From: Methylophaga sp.
GTDB taxonomy: Bacteria > Pseudomonadota > Gammaproteobacteria > Nitrosococcales > Methylophagaceae
Direction of reading: 5' to 3'
Length of the DNA stretch: 64,000 bases
Assembly (NCBI GenBank): GCA_024636315.1
Contig: JAGXHJ010000034.1
Span: 1 to 64,000, forward strand
Shown here: piece by piece, positions 9,412 to 18,822 of the stretch
Layout: each line of letters starts with the position of its first letter
Position numbering within the stretch: the first letter of the stretch is position 1
Notes under the pieces: model-generated
Database searches by the model: none
Seen by the model: the letters and a program-made list of their open reading frames with translations, nothing else
What the model was told of the DNA's origin: nothing
Translations under genes and position numbers: made by a program

Positions 9412-12400
9412 ATGAACTCACTTTTTAAAGCAACGGGCTTTTTGCCCTTTATATCAATGATTTTCCTAAATGCTTTTGTCGATTTAGGCCATAAAATTAT
9501 TATTCAAAACACTGTTTTCAAAGTCTATGATGGCTCAACGCAAGTTATTTTAACTGCTATCATTAATGGCCTTATTTTATTACCTTTTGTTTTATTATTT
9601 ACCCCTTCCGGTTTTTTAGCTGATCGTTTTAAAAAACCTAAAATAATGCAATGGGCTGCCTTGGCTGCCGTCATATTAACGCTGATGATCACCGCCTCAT
9701 ACTATTTAGGCTGGTTTAAACTAGCCTTTGCCATGACCTTTTTACTGGCGGCACAAAGTGCATTTTATTCACCCGCTAAATACGGCTATATTCGTGAAAT
9801 TGCCGGTAAAAATCATTTAACCTTTGCCAATGGTGTTGTGCAGTCCGTCACCATCATAGCGATATTATTGGGCATGTTTGTTTTCTCAATCCTTTTTGAA
9901 AATGCACTGGCAGGACATGAGTTTTCTTCAGAAGCCGATATTATTCGGGTGATTGCACCGCTTGGCTGGTTACTTGTTGCCGGCAGTTTACTTGAGCTTT
10001 ATTTCGCCCTAGGTTTACCCAATATCGAACACCCTATCAATAGCGAATCCTTTAGCTGGAAAAAATATCGCACCGGTAAAACACTGCACAACAATTTCAA
10101 CTTACTGCGATTTGATCCCGTTATTTGGTTATCCATTATTGGTTTATCCGTTTTCTGGGGCGTATCACAAGTTGTGCTTGCCATCTTCCCCGCCTTTGTA
10201 AAAGAAGTGTTATCGATAAATAATACGATTGTTATTCAAGGCTTACTTGCCTGTTCAGGTTTGGGTATTGTCGCTGGTTCATTATTGGCAGGTAAAATCT
10301 CTGACCGATATATTGAAGCAGGGCTGATTCCTCTTGGCGCATTGGGCATGGTCGTCTCTTTGTTCTTTTTACCGCAACTCAGATCAACAACCTTTTTGGC
10401 TATAGATATCCTCGCTTTTGGATTTTTTGGTGGCTTATTTATTGTGCCACTTAATGCATTAATCCAGTTCCATGCTAAAGCACAACAATTAGGGACGGTA
10501 CTTGCTGGTAATAACTGGATTCAAAATGTCGTAATGCTGACGTTCCTCTGTCTCACCGTTGTTTTTGCAATGGCCGATGTCCCAAGTAAAACCTTGCTCA
10601 ATATATTGGCCATCGTCACCCTTGTTGGCGCGAGTTATACGGTATGGAAGCTACCGCAATCACTTGTTCGCTATATTCTCGGCGTGGTGTTTGCCAGTAA
10701 ATATCGTATCAATGTTCAAGGTTTTGACCACATGCCGTCACAAGGTGCTGTGTTGATGTTAGGTAATCATATTAGCTGGCTAGACTGGGCAATGATCCAA
10801 ATTGCTAGTCCTAGACCGGTTTTATTTGTGATGGATAAAGACATTTATCAAAAATGGTATTTAAAATGGTTTCTCGACTTATTTGGTGTAATTCCGATCT
10901 CCGGCACTAGTAGCAAAGGTGCACTCGCCACTATTAATCAGCATTTAAAACAAGGTGAAGTAGTCTGTTTGTTTCCAGAAGGCTCTATTAGTCGAAATGG
11001 CCAGTTAGCGGAGTTCAAACAAGGTTTTGAACGATGCGTAGAAGATGTTGATGGCATCATTTTACCCTTCTATTTACATGGCTTGTGGGGCAGTCGATTC
11101 TCACGTTCAAGTAGTAAAATGCAGTTACTTCGCCAAACTCGAATACGTAGAGATATCATTGTAGCTTTTGGCCAAGCCATGGCTGTTGACACCCAAGCAT
11201 ATGCAGTTAAAAGTACCGTTTTTGATCTATCGATTGATACATGGCGTAGCCATACCGAAAACTTACCTAGCTTGGCGCATTCATGGGTTGATCGTGCAAA
11301 ACAAAGTGGTCGCACAACCTGTTTAACTGATATTAAAAGCAATGTTTCATTATCTCGCCGTAAGGCATTAATAATAAGCCTGCTATTTTCACGACGCTTC
11401 AAAAGACATAGTCCTGAAAAAAATGTCGGTTTATTATTACCCACAAGCAGTGCCGGACTGCTTGCAAATATGGGAGCATTTATTAGTGGCAAAACGGTGA
11501 TCAACCTCAACTTTACCGCTAATGTTGATTCATTATTGTCCGCCATCAATAAAGCTGAAATAAAAACGATTTATACCTCGCGCCAGTTTATTAAAAAGTT
11601 ACAAGGAAGAGGTATTGAGCTGGATGTCTTATTTGAGCAAGCATCGCCTGTTTATCTAGAGGATATCCATAATGAGATCAAAAAATCAGAACAAATACTG
11701 ACCTTACTGGCTAGCTATTGCCTACCTACAGGCATATTAATCCACCTATTTGGCAAGTCAGTCAATATTCACTCACCTGCTACGATCTTATTTTCGAGTG
11801 GTAGCGAAGGCGAACCCAAGGGTGTAATACTTAGCCATCAAAATATTATGGGCAACATTAAACAAGTATCCGATGTACTCGACATCCGAGATGAAGATGT
11901 CATGGTGGCGAGCTTACCGCTGTTTCACGCTTTCGGTTTAACCGTCACTGGCTTACTGCCATTGATTGAAGGTGTGCCAGCTATTTGTCACCCAGATCCT
12001 ACCGATGTGCTGAATATCTCTAAAGGTATTTGCCAACATCAAGCGACGATTTTCTGCGGCACTTCAACCTTCTTACGGCTATTTACTAAAAACAGCCGTA
12101 TTCACCCCTTAATGTTAGATTCATTACGCATTCTGGTAGCGGGTGCAGAACGACTTAATCCTGAAATACGAGATAGCTTTAGCCTGAAATTTGGTAAAAC
12201 TATTTACGAAGGTTATGGCACAACAGAGACAACGCCCGTTGCCACAGTTAACCTTCCTGATCGCATTGGACTTGATGATTGGAAGGTTCAAACAGGCGAC
12301 AAAAAAGGCTCCGTTGGCCTACCATTACCAGGTAGTAGTGTGCGGATCGTTGATCCTGACACCTTAAAAAGTCTGCCTATTGAAGAAGACGGTCTTATCC

Positions 12401-12897
12401 TAATTGGTGGCACCCAGGTGATGCAGGGCTACTTAAATGATCCTGAAAGAACCGCAGATGTACTGGTCGAGATTGATGGTCACCGCTGGTATAAAACGGG
12501 CGACAAGGGACACTTGGATAAAGATGGCTTCTTAGTTATTGTTGACCGTTACTCACGCTTTGCCAAAATTGGAGGTGAGATGATTAGCCTTGGCGCTATA
12601 GAAGCCAGCATCAATACAAACCTACCCGAAGATATTGAAATATTAGCGACCACAGTGCCTGATGATAAAAAAGGTGAAAAAGTCGTGTTACTTTATTCAG
12701 GTCAGATCGAAGATGCAGATTTAAAAGCCTGTATTACCAATTCCACACTTAATAGCTTAATGATGCCTAGCTTGTTAATCGAAGTTGAGGCTATCCCCAA
12801 ATTGGGCAGCGGTAAAAACGACGTTACTAAGGCCAAACAAATTGCCCTTGAGCAAGTTAATACGGCGAGGACCGAAGCTAGTGTCCAAGATGATTAA
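9412..12897 (+). CDS. Lysophospholipid flippase - acyltransferase - acyl-ACP synthetase fusion (LplT-Aas type)
   Basis: One 1161-residue protein joins three parts. Residues 1 to about 420 are a major-facilitator domain of about 12 helices like LplT, which flips lysophospholipids inward. Residues 430-620 form a PlsC-type acyltransferase with HX4D (H453-D458 in NHISWLD) and FPEGS at 521-525. Residues 640-1150 form an AMP-binding acyl-ACP synthetase with FSSGSEGEPKG (794-804), GYGTTETTP from 934, and a KTGDKGHLDKDG block. In E. coli these are two proteins, LplT and Aas, which re-acylate 2-acyl-lysophosphatidylethanolamine; fused forms are known elsewhere. A small membrane protein and a lipase-like gene follow at once, suggesting a phospholipid turnover operon. 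Confidence 0.92.
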   Translation: MNSLFKATGFLPFISMIFLNAFVDLGHKIIIQNTVFKVYDGSTQVILTAIINGLILLPFVLLFTPSGFLADRFKKPKIMQWAALAAVILTLMITASYYLGWFKLAFAMTFLLAAQSAFYSPAKYGYIREIAGKNHLTFANGVVQSVTIIAILLGMFVFSILFENALAGHEFSSEADIIRVIAPLGWLLVAGSLLELYFALGLPNIEHPINSESFSWKKYRTGKTLHNNFNLLRFDPVIWLSIIGLSVFWGVSQVVLAIFPAFVKEVLSINNTIVIQGLLACSGLGIVAGSLLAGKISDRYIEAGLIPLGALGMVVSLFFLPQLRSTTFLAIDILAFGFFGGLFIVPLNALIQFHAKAQQLGTVLAGNNWIQNVVMLTFLCLTVVFAMADVPSKTLLNILAIVTLVGASYTVWKLPQSLVRYILGVVFASKYRINVQGFDHMPSQGAVLMLGNHISWLDWAMIQIASPRPVLFVMDKDIYQKWYLKWFLDLFGVIPISGTSSKGALATINQHLKQGEVVCLFPEGSISRNGQLAEFKQGFERCVEDVDGIILPFYLHGLWGSRFSRSSSKMQLLRQTRIRRDIIVAFGQAMAVDTQAYAVKSTVFDLSIDTWRSHTENLPSLAHSWVDRAKQSGRTTCLTDIKSNVSLSRRKALIISLLFSRRFKRHSPEKNVGLLLPTSSAGLLANMGAFISGKTVINLNFTANVDSLLSAINKAEIKTIYTSRQFIKKLQGRGIELDVLFEQASPVYLEDIHNEIKKSEQILTLLASYCLPTGILIHLFGKSVNIHSPATILFSSGSEGEPKGVILSHQNIMGNIKQVSDVLDIRDEDVMVASLPLFHAFGLTVTGLLPLIEGVPAICHPDPTDVLNISKGICQHQATIFCGTSTFLRLFTKNSRIHPLMLDSLRILVAGAERLNPEIRDSFSLKFGKTIYEGYGTTETTPVATVNLPDRIGLDDWKVQTGDKKGSVGLPLPGSSVRIVDPDTLKSLPIEEDGLILIGGTQVMQGYLNDPERTADVLVEIDGHRWYKTGDKGHLDKDGFLVIVDRYSRFAKIGGEMISLGAIEASINTNLPEDIEILATTVPDDKKGEKVVLLYSGQIEDADLKACITNSTLNSLMMPSLLIEVEAIPKLGSGKNDVTKAKQIALEQVNTARTEASVQDD

Positions 12898-13204
12898 TCG
12901 CCATACCTTGGCAATCTGGCTTGGATTATCATTATTTCATCTGTTTATTTTGCTGCTAATTGTTTACTTGCCTATATTACGAGACTCATCATTTTCAGCC
13001 TTTGGTATAACAGCAGTAATGGTGCCCTATCTGCTTAATTCTGTAGGATTACCCGTTTTAATCAATGACGGTTTAAGTGGATGGGCACTGCCATCTCCCA
13101 ACGTTTTGGGTTGGTCACTATCCCTCCTATTTTGGCTACTATTTTATTACTTGTTGGCCAAACTTATCGCCCATCTACTGGCTCGATGCAATAAAGGTTT
13201 TTAA
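12890..13204 (+). CDS. Small hypothetical membrane protein
   Basis: This 104-residue protein has no family that I recognise. It has three likely membrane segments (about residues 6-26, 33-52 and 72-98) and a basic C-terminus. The ATG at 12890 overlaps the preceding stop by 8 bp. A GTG at 12881 is a real alternative, because GAGG lies ten bases before it, whereas the ATG has no ribosome-binding site; it would add three residues. The gene is squeezed between the LplT-Aas fusion and the hydrolase (2-bp gap), so it probably acts with them in the membrane. Confidence 0.6.
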   Translation: MINRHTLAIWLGLSLFHLFILLLIVYLPILRDSSFSAFGITAVMVPYLLNSVGLPVLINDGLSGWALPSPNVLGWSLSLLFWLLFYYLLAKLIAHLLARCNKGF

Positions 13205-13206
13205 CG

Positions 13207-13866
13207 TTGACCACACACTCACCAGAATACGTTATTTTGTTACACGGTTTGGCAAGAAGCGCCCATTCGATGACAAAGCTAGCTAAAGCTTTGGAGTGTG
13301 CCGGTTATTTGACGATTAATGTGAATTATCCTTCAACCCAATATAAAGTCGAAAAACTAGCGGCAGTAGTGATAGCCAAGGCCTTAGCGATATGTCCAAA
13401 AGCGGCAAAAATTAATTTTGTTACTCATTCGATGGGGGGTATTTTAGTTCGGCAATTTTTAAGTAACAACGTCATCAAAAATATGGGTCGCGTTGTCATG
13501 TTAGGTCCGCCCAACAAAGGATCTCAAGTCGTTGACAAATTAGGCAATATACCTGGATTTAAATTGATCAATGGTCCTGCCGGCATGCAACTAGGTACAA
13601 CCAAACAAAGTGTTCCAAATAGTCTTGGTCCCGTTGATTTTGACTTGGGTATTATTTCTGGCACACGTAGCATCAATCCTATTCTTTCATTGATGATACC
13701 TAAACCCAATGATGGCAAAGTCTCGGTCGATAGTAGCAAGGTTGCCGGTATGGTTGATCATATTGAACTACCTGTCACACATTCATTTATGATGACTAAT
13801 GAGGCCGTTATTGCACAAGCTATCTATTTTTTGGCGCATGGTCGATTTAAAACGCAGGCTAATTAA
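13207..13866 (+). CDS. Alpha/beta hydrolase, lipase-like
   Basis: The 219-residue protein has an alpha/beta-hydrolase fold with a visible triad. Ser75 lies in THSMGG (G/H-x-S-x-G elbow), Asp169 in PNDGK and His192 in THSFM. LLHGLARS near residue 12 is the oxyanion-hole HG motif. The family (esterase/lipase, PGAP1-like) cleaves ester bonds in lipids; the substrate is unknown. No signal peptide is seen, so it is likely cytoplasmic. It starts at TTG 13207, supported by AAAGG nine bases upstream, and follows the small membrane gene by 2 bp. A role in lysophospholipid formation or removal is inferred from the operon. Confidence 0.8.
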   Translation: MTTHSPEYVILLHGLARSAHSMTKLAKALECAGYLTINVNYPSTQYKVEKLAAVVIAKALAICPKAAKINFVTHSMGGILVRQFLSNNVIKNMGRVVMLGPPNKGSQVVDKLGNIPGFKLINGPAGMQLGTTKQSVPNSLGPVDFDLGIISGTRSINPILSLMIPKPNDGKVSVDSSKVAGMVDHIELPVTHSFMMTNEAVIAQAIYFLAHGRFKTQAN

Positions 13867-13918
13867 ACCTGAACTAGCAGTCATACTAATCCAGATTTAA
13901 TTGGCACTTACTTAATTC

Positions 13919-14704
13919 TTATAAATTCTGAGCTGCGTATTGCAACATTTGATCTGCTGTCGAAATTGCTTTTGAATTCATTTCATAGGCACGTTGCGTC
14001 TCAATCATATTAATGAGCTCAGTCACCACGTTCACATTAGACGTTTCAAGCGCGCCGCCAACAACTGAACCTAGCCCTGTAAGGCCTGGCGTACCAGTAA
14101 TCGATGAGCCACTGGCACCCGTCTCTTTAAATAGATTCTCACCAATAGGCTGTAAACCAGTTGGATTTACAAAGTCTGCTAATTCGATATTACCCACTAC
14201 CGTCGATGCTGTTTGTCCTGATTGTAATACGCTTATCGCACCATCACTACCAATCGTGACACTCAAAGCATCTTCAGGAATAGTAACTGAAGGTTCTAAT
14301 GGATAGCCATTCGACATGACCATTTGACCCGTGGAATCAATTTGAAAGGTACCATCACGCGTATATGAAAGTGCGCCATCTGGCATCAAAATCTGGAAAA
14401 AACCACGACCTTGAATCGCCATATCCATCGCATTTCCTGTTTGCTGAATATTACCTTGAGTGTGTATTTTTTCAGTCGCAACCGTTCTAACACCTGTACC
14501 GAGCATTAACCCAGATGGTAATTGCGTATTACTGGAAGATTGAGCTCCTGGTTGACGTACGGTTTGATAAAGTAAATCTTCAAACACAGCACGGTCTTGT
14601 TTAAAACCAGTGGTATTAACGTTTGCCAAGTTATTTGATATAACCGACATACGTGTTTGCTGAGCATCGAGTCCTGTTTTGGCAATCCATAATGCTTGAT
14701 TCAT
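13919..14704 (-). CDS. flgG: Flagellar distal rod protein FlgG
   Basis: FlgG builds the distal rod of the flagellum. The 261 residues match the family. The N-terminal helix contains [24 protein letters not shown], the middle has [13 protein letters not shown], and the C-terminus holds [27 protein letters not shown]. It is the last gene of the flgBCDEFG run. The next base pairs belong to a convergent hydrolase gene only 52 bp away, so flgH and flgI, which usually follow, are elsewhere. Confidence 0.97.
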   Translation of the reverse strand: MNQALWIAKTGLDAQQTRMSVISNNLANVNTTGFKQDRAVFEDLLYQTVRQPGAQSSSNTQLPSGLMLGTGVRTVATEKIHTQGNIQQTGNAMDMAIQGRGFFQILMPDGALSYTRDGTFQIDSTGQMVMSNGYPLEPSVTIPEDALSVTIGSDGAISVLQSGQTASTVVGNIELADFVNPTGLQPIGENLFKETGASGSSITGTPGLTGLGSVVGGALETSNVNVVTELINMIETQRAYEMNSKAISTADQMLQYAAQNL

Positions 14705-14747
14705 GGGATACCTCCTACCTTAATTTTGACGCGTTATTGCGTACTTA

Positions 14748-15488
14748 CTAGTTGAATTGCAACAAACGTGCCGAAGCGGCGCCATTATCATCGGCAGACT
14801 TCATCATTTTGACTTGCATTTCATATTGTCGTTGTAATTCGATCATGTTTACTAAGGCACTGACGGCATTAACATTACTACCTTCCAATGTACCCGAAGC
14901 TACCGTAACAGCTGCATCTAATGGTGCATCCGTACCATCTTGCATCCGCATTAAACCATCACTATCCTTAAACACGTTATTTAGTTCTGGCTTCACCAGC
15001 TTGATTCGATCCAATACCGCTAAGGCATTCGCATCACCACCAATAGGACGAATGCTAATTGTGCCGTCAGACCCAATCTCTATTTTTTCTGCTGGAGGAA
15101 TAGCAATTGGGCCACCTTCACCCATCACCGCTAAACCTGTGCCTGTTACTAATTGACCTGTTGCCGTAATTTGTAAATCACCCGCTCGGGTATAACCTTC
15201 TCGACCATCTTTGCCTTGAACTGCCAAAAAACCGTCACCTTGGATAGAGACATCTAATTCTCGACCCGTTGACTGAACTGATCCTTGTTGACAATCCGTC
15301 GCAGGACGCTCACTCATCGAGTAAACACGTGTTGGCAAACCTTCACCAAATACAGGTTGGCTGCGAAACTGTTCAAAATCAGCACGAAAACCTGTTGTAT
15401 TTACATTGGCAAGATTATTACTATTTGCCGCCTGTGACAGCATCGTTTGCTGTGCGGCGTTCATAGATATATAAAGCATGCGATCCAT
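14748..15488 (-). CDS. flgF: Flagellar proximal rod protein FlgF
   Basis: FlgF is a low-copy proximal rod subunit. The 246-residue protein has the N-terminal [19 protein letters not shown] block, the DVSIQGDGFLAV motif and the C-terminal EGSNVNAVSALVNMIELQRQYEMQ helix. An AGGAGG ribosome-binding site precedes the start. A GC-rich hairpin (15507-15529) separates it from flgE upstream. Confidence 0.96.
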   Translation of the reverse strand: MDRMLYISMNAAQQTMLSQAANSNNLANVNTTGFRADFEQFRSQPVFGEGLPTRVYSMSERPATDCQQGSVQSTGRELDVSIQGDGFLAVQGKDGREGYTRAGDLQITATGQLVTGTGLAVMGEGGPIAIPPAEKIEIGSDGTISIRPIGGDANALAVLDRIKLVKPELNNVFKDSDGLMRMQDGTDAPLDAAVTVASGTLEGSNVNAVSALVNMIELQRQYEMQVKMMKSADDNGAASARLLQFN

Positions 15489-15506
15489 AGTGATGTCCTC
15501 CTATAT

Positions 15507-15529
15507 GCCCTCCCCCATAGGGTGAGGGC
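15507..15529 (-). terminator. Intra-operon hairpin between flgE and flgF
   Basis: GCCCTC (15507-15512) pairs with GAGGGC (15524-15529), and CCC (15514-15516) with GGG (15520-15522), around one mismatch and a 3-base loop. It is not followed by a T tract on the minus strand, so it is more likely an mRNA 3'-stabilising or attenuating hairpin than a full terminator. Confidence 0.4.
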
Positions 15530-15541
15530 TAGGTCTATAAT

Positions 15542-17266
15542 TTAACGAATATTGATTATCGTCTGTGTAATAGTGTTGTTGGTTTCTATCGCTTTCGAGT
15601 TAGCTTGGAAGTTACGTTGTGCGGTAATCAATCCCACTAATTCTTTCGTCAAATCGACATTTGATGTTTCTAAAGCACCTGACTGAATTTGGCCAAAACT
15701 ACCTGTAGCTGCTTCACCAGCAATAACAGGACCAGAATCCGTAGTTTCTTTCCACTGCGTATTACCGATTTTATTGAGTGCTTGAGCATTAGCAAAATTA
15801 GCAAGGGCAATTTTACCGATAGGTACTGCTTGACCATTACTGTATGTTGCGCGAATTAAACCGTCGTCACTGACATCCACCCCCGTTAAACGACCAGTAG
15901 GAAAGCCATTTACCGTTAATGCGCCAACGGCAAAAGAACCCGAGTTTTGAGTCGAACCTTTTAAGTTAAGTGCCACGGTTAAATTTGCGGCACCACTCGC
16001 TAATGCGGTACCAGGGGATACCATCGCTAATGAAACAGGATCAGTCGGTGTAACAGTGTCCAATGTCCCATCATTAGTAAATTGAATAACCGTGGCACCA
16101 CCCAATTGCACTAATTGATTTGGAGCAATGCCAACTGGGGCTGGCGTTGAGGGTTGTTTAATATCAGTAGCCGATATATATACCTGCATACGCCATTGAT
16201 TATCACCTACAGTAGTTATAGGGTTACCAGCTTCATTAAGCGTAATCTTTGAATCGATCTTTTGATAGTAAGTGGTCACAATATGCTCATTACCTAATGA
16301 GTCATAAACAGTGGCTGAGGTAGAATTGTTGTAACTTAATGGATTAAAAGGATCAATAGCCGCTAGTTGTAAAACAGTATCCGCTCCAGGGGTTACAGTT
16401 GCACCTGTAATTTGTGTAGAGGTTGTTGTCGCAGTTGCTCCACTTGTATATGTTATGACAGGGTTAGCGATCGCACCAGCTGTATTATCGGTGAAGGTAA
16501 GTTTTCCTAATCCATCCAAGGATGCAGTAACGCCAGAAGTAGTCAACTGAGCATTGATATCAGCCAACATATCTGAAGGAGTAAGGGTAGAGTAATCAGC
16601 ACTTAGTGAGATGCTGTCAGTATTGGCATCACCCTTTACCGTAAAATTAAGGCTATTACCTATACCCGAAAAATCATCAACCACCAGAGTATCTGTTGCG
16701 GTGTAAACTCCCGCGACCGCAGGTGCATTAGTTTTAAATATCGGAGTAGCATTTGATGGCAGGTTGGTAGCAATTTTCAACTCTGTAGTAGGCTCTGGTG
16801 CCCCCTGTGATGCTGGCAATTGCAATGGTTTAGCCGCACTCATACTGGTAGCTGAAATATTACCATTAGCATCAACAGGGAAAGTACGTAAAAAACTACC
16901 CTCACTATTCACTACAAAGCCGTCTTTGTTTATGCCAAAAGCGCCCGCTCTAGTGTAAGTAATATCACCACTATCTTGGGTTGGTGCCATCGCAAAGAAA
17001 CCTTCGCCACTGATCGCTAAATCAAGAGAATTATCAGTAAATTCTAAGTTACCTTGATTAAACTGCTGAGAAACGCTTGATAATACAACCCCGCTACCAA
17101 TTGCTGTTTTACTTGATGTACCAAATGCAGACGTTGCAAACACATCACCAAACTCAGCGCGTGATACTTTAAAACCTGTGGTGTTTACATTGGCAATATT
17201 ATTTGATTTTACATTGAGGTCGGCAGTTGCCGCATTCAATCCACTTAGTGCTGTACTAAAAGACAT
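15542..17266 (-). CDS. flgE: Flagellar hook protein FlgE, long form
   Basis: FlgE forms the hook. The N-terminal [27 protein letters not shown], the LDLAISGEGFFAM motif and the C-terminal LETSNVDLTKELVGLITAQRNFQANSK all fit. At 574 residues it is well above the roughly 400 of E. coli FlgE. The extra length is a Thr/Ala/Ser-rich middle (about residues 160-300) that includes a segment resembling the flagellin-hook repeat (DINAQLTTSGVTASLDGLG). Such insertions form outer hook domains and vary between species. It sits between flgD and flgF in the expected order. Confidence 0.96.
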   Translation of the reverse strand: MSFSTALSGLNAATADLNVKSNNIANVNTTGFKVSRAEFGDVFATSAFGTSSKTAIGSGVVLSSVSQQFNQGNLEFTDNSLDLAISGEGFFAMAPTQDSGDITYTRAGAFGINKDGFVVNSEGSFLRTFPVDANGNISATSMSAAKPLQLPASQGAPEPTTELKIATNLPSNATPIFKTNAPAVAGVYTATDTLVVDDFSGIGNSLNFTVKGDANTDSISLSADYSTLTPSDMLADINAQLTTSGVTASLDGLGKLTFTDNTAGAIANPVITYTSGATATTTSTQITGATVTPGADTVLQLAAIDPFNPLSYNNSTSATVYDSLGNEHIVTTYYQKIDSKITLNEAGNPITTVGDNQWRMQVYISATDIKQPSTPAPVGIAPNQLVQLGGATVIQFTNDGTLDTVTPTDPVSLAMVSPGTALASGAANLTVALNLKGSTQNSGSFAVGALTVNGFPTGRLTGVDVSDDGLIRATYSNGQAVPIGKIALANFANAQALNKIGNTQWKETTDSGPVIAGEAATGSFGQIQSGALETSNVDLTKELVGLITAQRNFQANSKAIETNNTITQTIINIR

Positions 17267-17279
17267 AGCTATGCCCTCC

Positions 17280-17960
17280 TTAAGTTATTTCTTGTGCTTC
17301 GCTAAATGGTACTGAACCAATACCACCCAAATTCAGGACTAAGCCCTGCCCGCCACTTCCCACTAATACACTATCAACCTTAGCAACAGTTGCCGTGGCA
17401 AAGGCAGCGTTTTTGCCGCCTACCGTGCCAGTCGCCTTAAATTGATAGACCCCTGGCGTTAGTGCTTCACCATTATCACTGAGGCCATCCCATGTAAAGT
17501 TGGTGTATCCATCTGCAGAACCCATTTCTATAGTTCTTACCGGCACACCATTTTCACTGTAAATTTGTACTTTCAAATCAGTCACTCGTTCAGCGACATT
17601 AATTTGACCTTTCATGCCATTTTCAGCTGTCATATTGCCAATTGATGATGGCACTAACACTGAGCGCCCCACCAAAGCAGATCCTTGCAAGGCTTGATCG
17701 GATTGCATCGACTTAGCAAAGCTTTCAAAAGATGTTTGCAAATCGCCAATTCCGCTGACCGTACCGAATGCCGCAATTTGCCCCAAGAAGTCACCGCTTT
17801 CCATTGGTTTCAATGGATCTTGATTCTTCAACTGGGTGGTCATCAGTGACATGAAATCTTCCATTGCCAATAACCCTGCGTTTTTTTCTTCTTCGGCGGC
17901 CTTTGTTCCTTTATTAAGGAAGGCATATGCGCCATCGCTGTCTATACCATTAATTGCCAT
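17280..17960 (-). CDS. flgD: Flagellar hook-assembly scaffold FlgD
   Basis: FlgD caps the growing hook and guides FlgE assembly. The 226-residue protein has the conserved DFMSLMTTQLKNQDPLKPMES block (residues 34-54) and a C-terminal FlgD Ig-like region (VYSENG-type strands, TNFTWDGLSDNGEALTPGVY). It lies 11 bp after flgC and 13 bp before flgE in the operon. Confidence 0.96.
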   Translation of the reverse strand: MAINGIDSDGAYAFLNKGTKAAEEEKNAGLLAMEDFMSLMTTQLKNQDPLKPMESGDFLGQIAAFGTVSGIGDLQTSFESFAKSMQSDQALQGSALVGRSVLVPSSIGNMTAENGMKGQINVAERVTDLKVQIYSENGVPVRTIEMGSADGYTNFTWDGLSDNGEALTPGVYQFKATGTVGGKNAAFATATVAKVDSVLVGSGGQGLVLNLGGIGSVPFSEAQEIT

Positions 17961-17971
17961 GATTCAAACTC

Positions 17972-18385
17972 CTATTGGCCTAGTTGCAAAGTACGAAGCA
18001 GTAATTGCTTGGATGTATTCGCAATTTCAACATTGTTTTGATAAGAGCGTGATGCCGACATCATATTGGCCATTTCCGCAATTGGATCGACATTGGAATG
18101 AAATACATAGCCATCTTGATTCGCCAATGGATGGCTTGGGTTATATTCCTGACGAACAGGTGCCTGACTTTCGACAATGCCCCTCACTTGAACCCCACCT
18201 TGTTTATAACCTTGCTGAGCATCATCTAGCACCGCAGAAAAAACAGGGCTACGAGTGCGATACACCTGATCAATACTACTGCTTACGCTATCAGCATTAG
18301 CCAAATTACTGGCGGTAGTATTCAACCGTAAAGACTGTGCACTCATGCCGCTACCAGCTATATCAAACACATTAAATAAAGACAT
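17972..18385 (-). CDS. flgC: Flagellar proximal rod protein FlgC
   Basis: FlgC is a proximal rod subunit. The 137 residues show the N-terminal IAGSGMSAQSLRLNTTASNLANADS helix region, HPLANQDGYVFHSNVDPIAEM in the middle, and the C-terminal rod helix SASRSYQNNVEIANTSKQLL. It follows flgB by 6 bp. Confidence 0.96.
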   Translation of the reverse strand: MSLFNVFDIAGSGMSAQSLRLNTTASNLANADSVSSSIDQVYRTRSPVFSAVLDDAQQGYKQGGVQVRGIVESQAPVRQEYNPSHPLANQDGYVFHSNVDPIAEMANMMSASRSYQNNVEIANTSKQLLLRTLQLGQ

Positions 18386-18391
18386 TAGGAC

Positions 18392-18790
18392 TTACTCCCC
18401 TCTAATTGCACTTAACAGACCACTGAATCTTGCACCTAGAAAATTCAAACTAGCCTGATACTGAACAGAGTTCTGCATAAACTGTGCCTGTTCAATTTGC
18501 TCATCAACCGTATTGCCATCGAGTGAGTCTTGTACCGTGTCTCTATACTGTACTGCGGGCGATGCAAACTGACTGCTAGAAATCTTAATATGGTTAGAAT
18601 GTGTCGTTTCCATTGCCGCTGATTGGCCGCTTGCCGCCATTTTCATGGCAGATTGAAAATCGATATCACGCGCTTTGTAATTGGGGGTATCGGCATTAGC
18701 CATATTGGATGCCAGTAGCTCTGCACGCTGAGAGCGGACACGTAATGCATCAGCATGAATACCTAAGGCCGAATCGAAATTTATTGACAT
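18392..18790 (-). CDS. flgB: Flagellar basal-body rod protein FlgB
   Basis: FlgB is the first rod subunit above the export gate. The 132-residue protein has the N-terminal block LLASNMANADTPNYKARDIDF and a C-terminal helix with EQAQFMQNSVQYQASLNFL. It is the first gene of the flgBCDEFG run. AGGAG lies about eight bases before its ATG, and a sigma-54 promoter candidate lies at 18823-18840. Confidence 0.96.
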   Translation of the reverse strand: MSINFDSALGIHADALRVRSQRAELLASNMANADTPNYKARDIDFQSAMKMAASGQSAAMETTHSNHIKISSSQFASPAVQYRDTVQDSLDGNTVDEQIEQAQFMQNSVQYQASLNFLGARFSGLLSAIRGE

Positions 18791-18822
18791 AATGTTCTCC
18801 TACTTATTTGTTGGTTAAAGAT

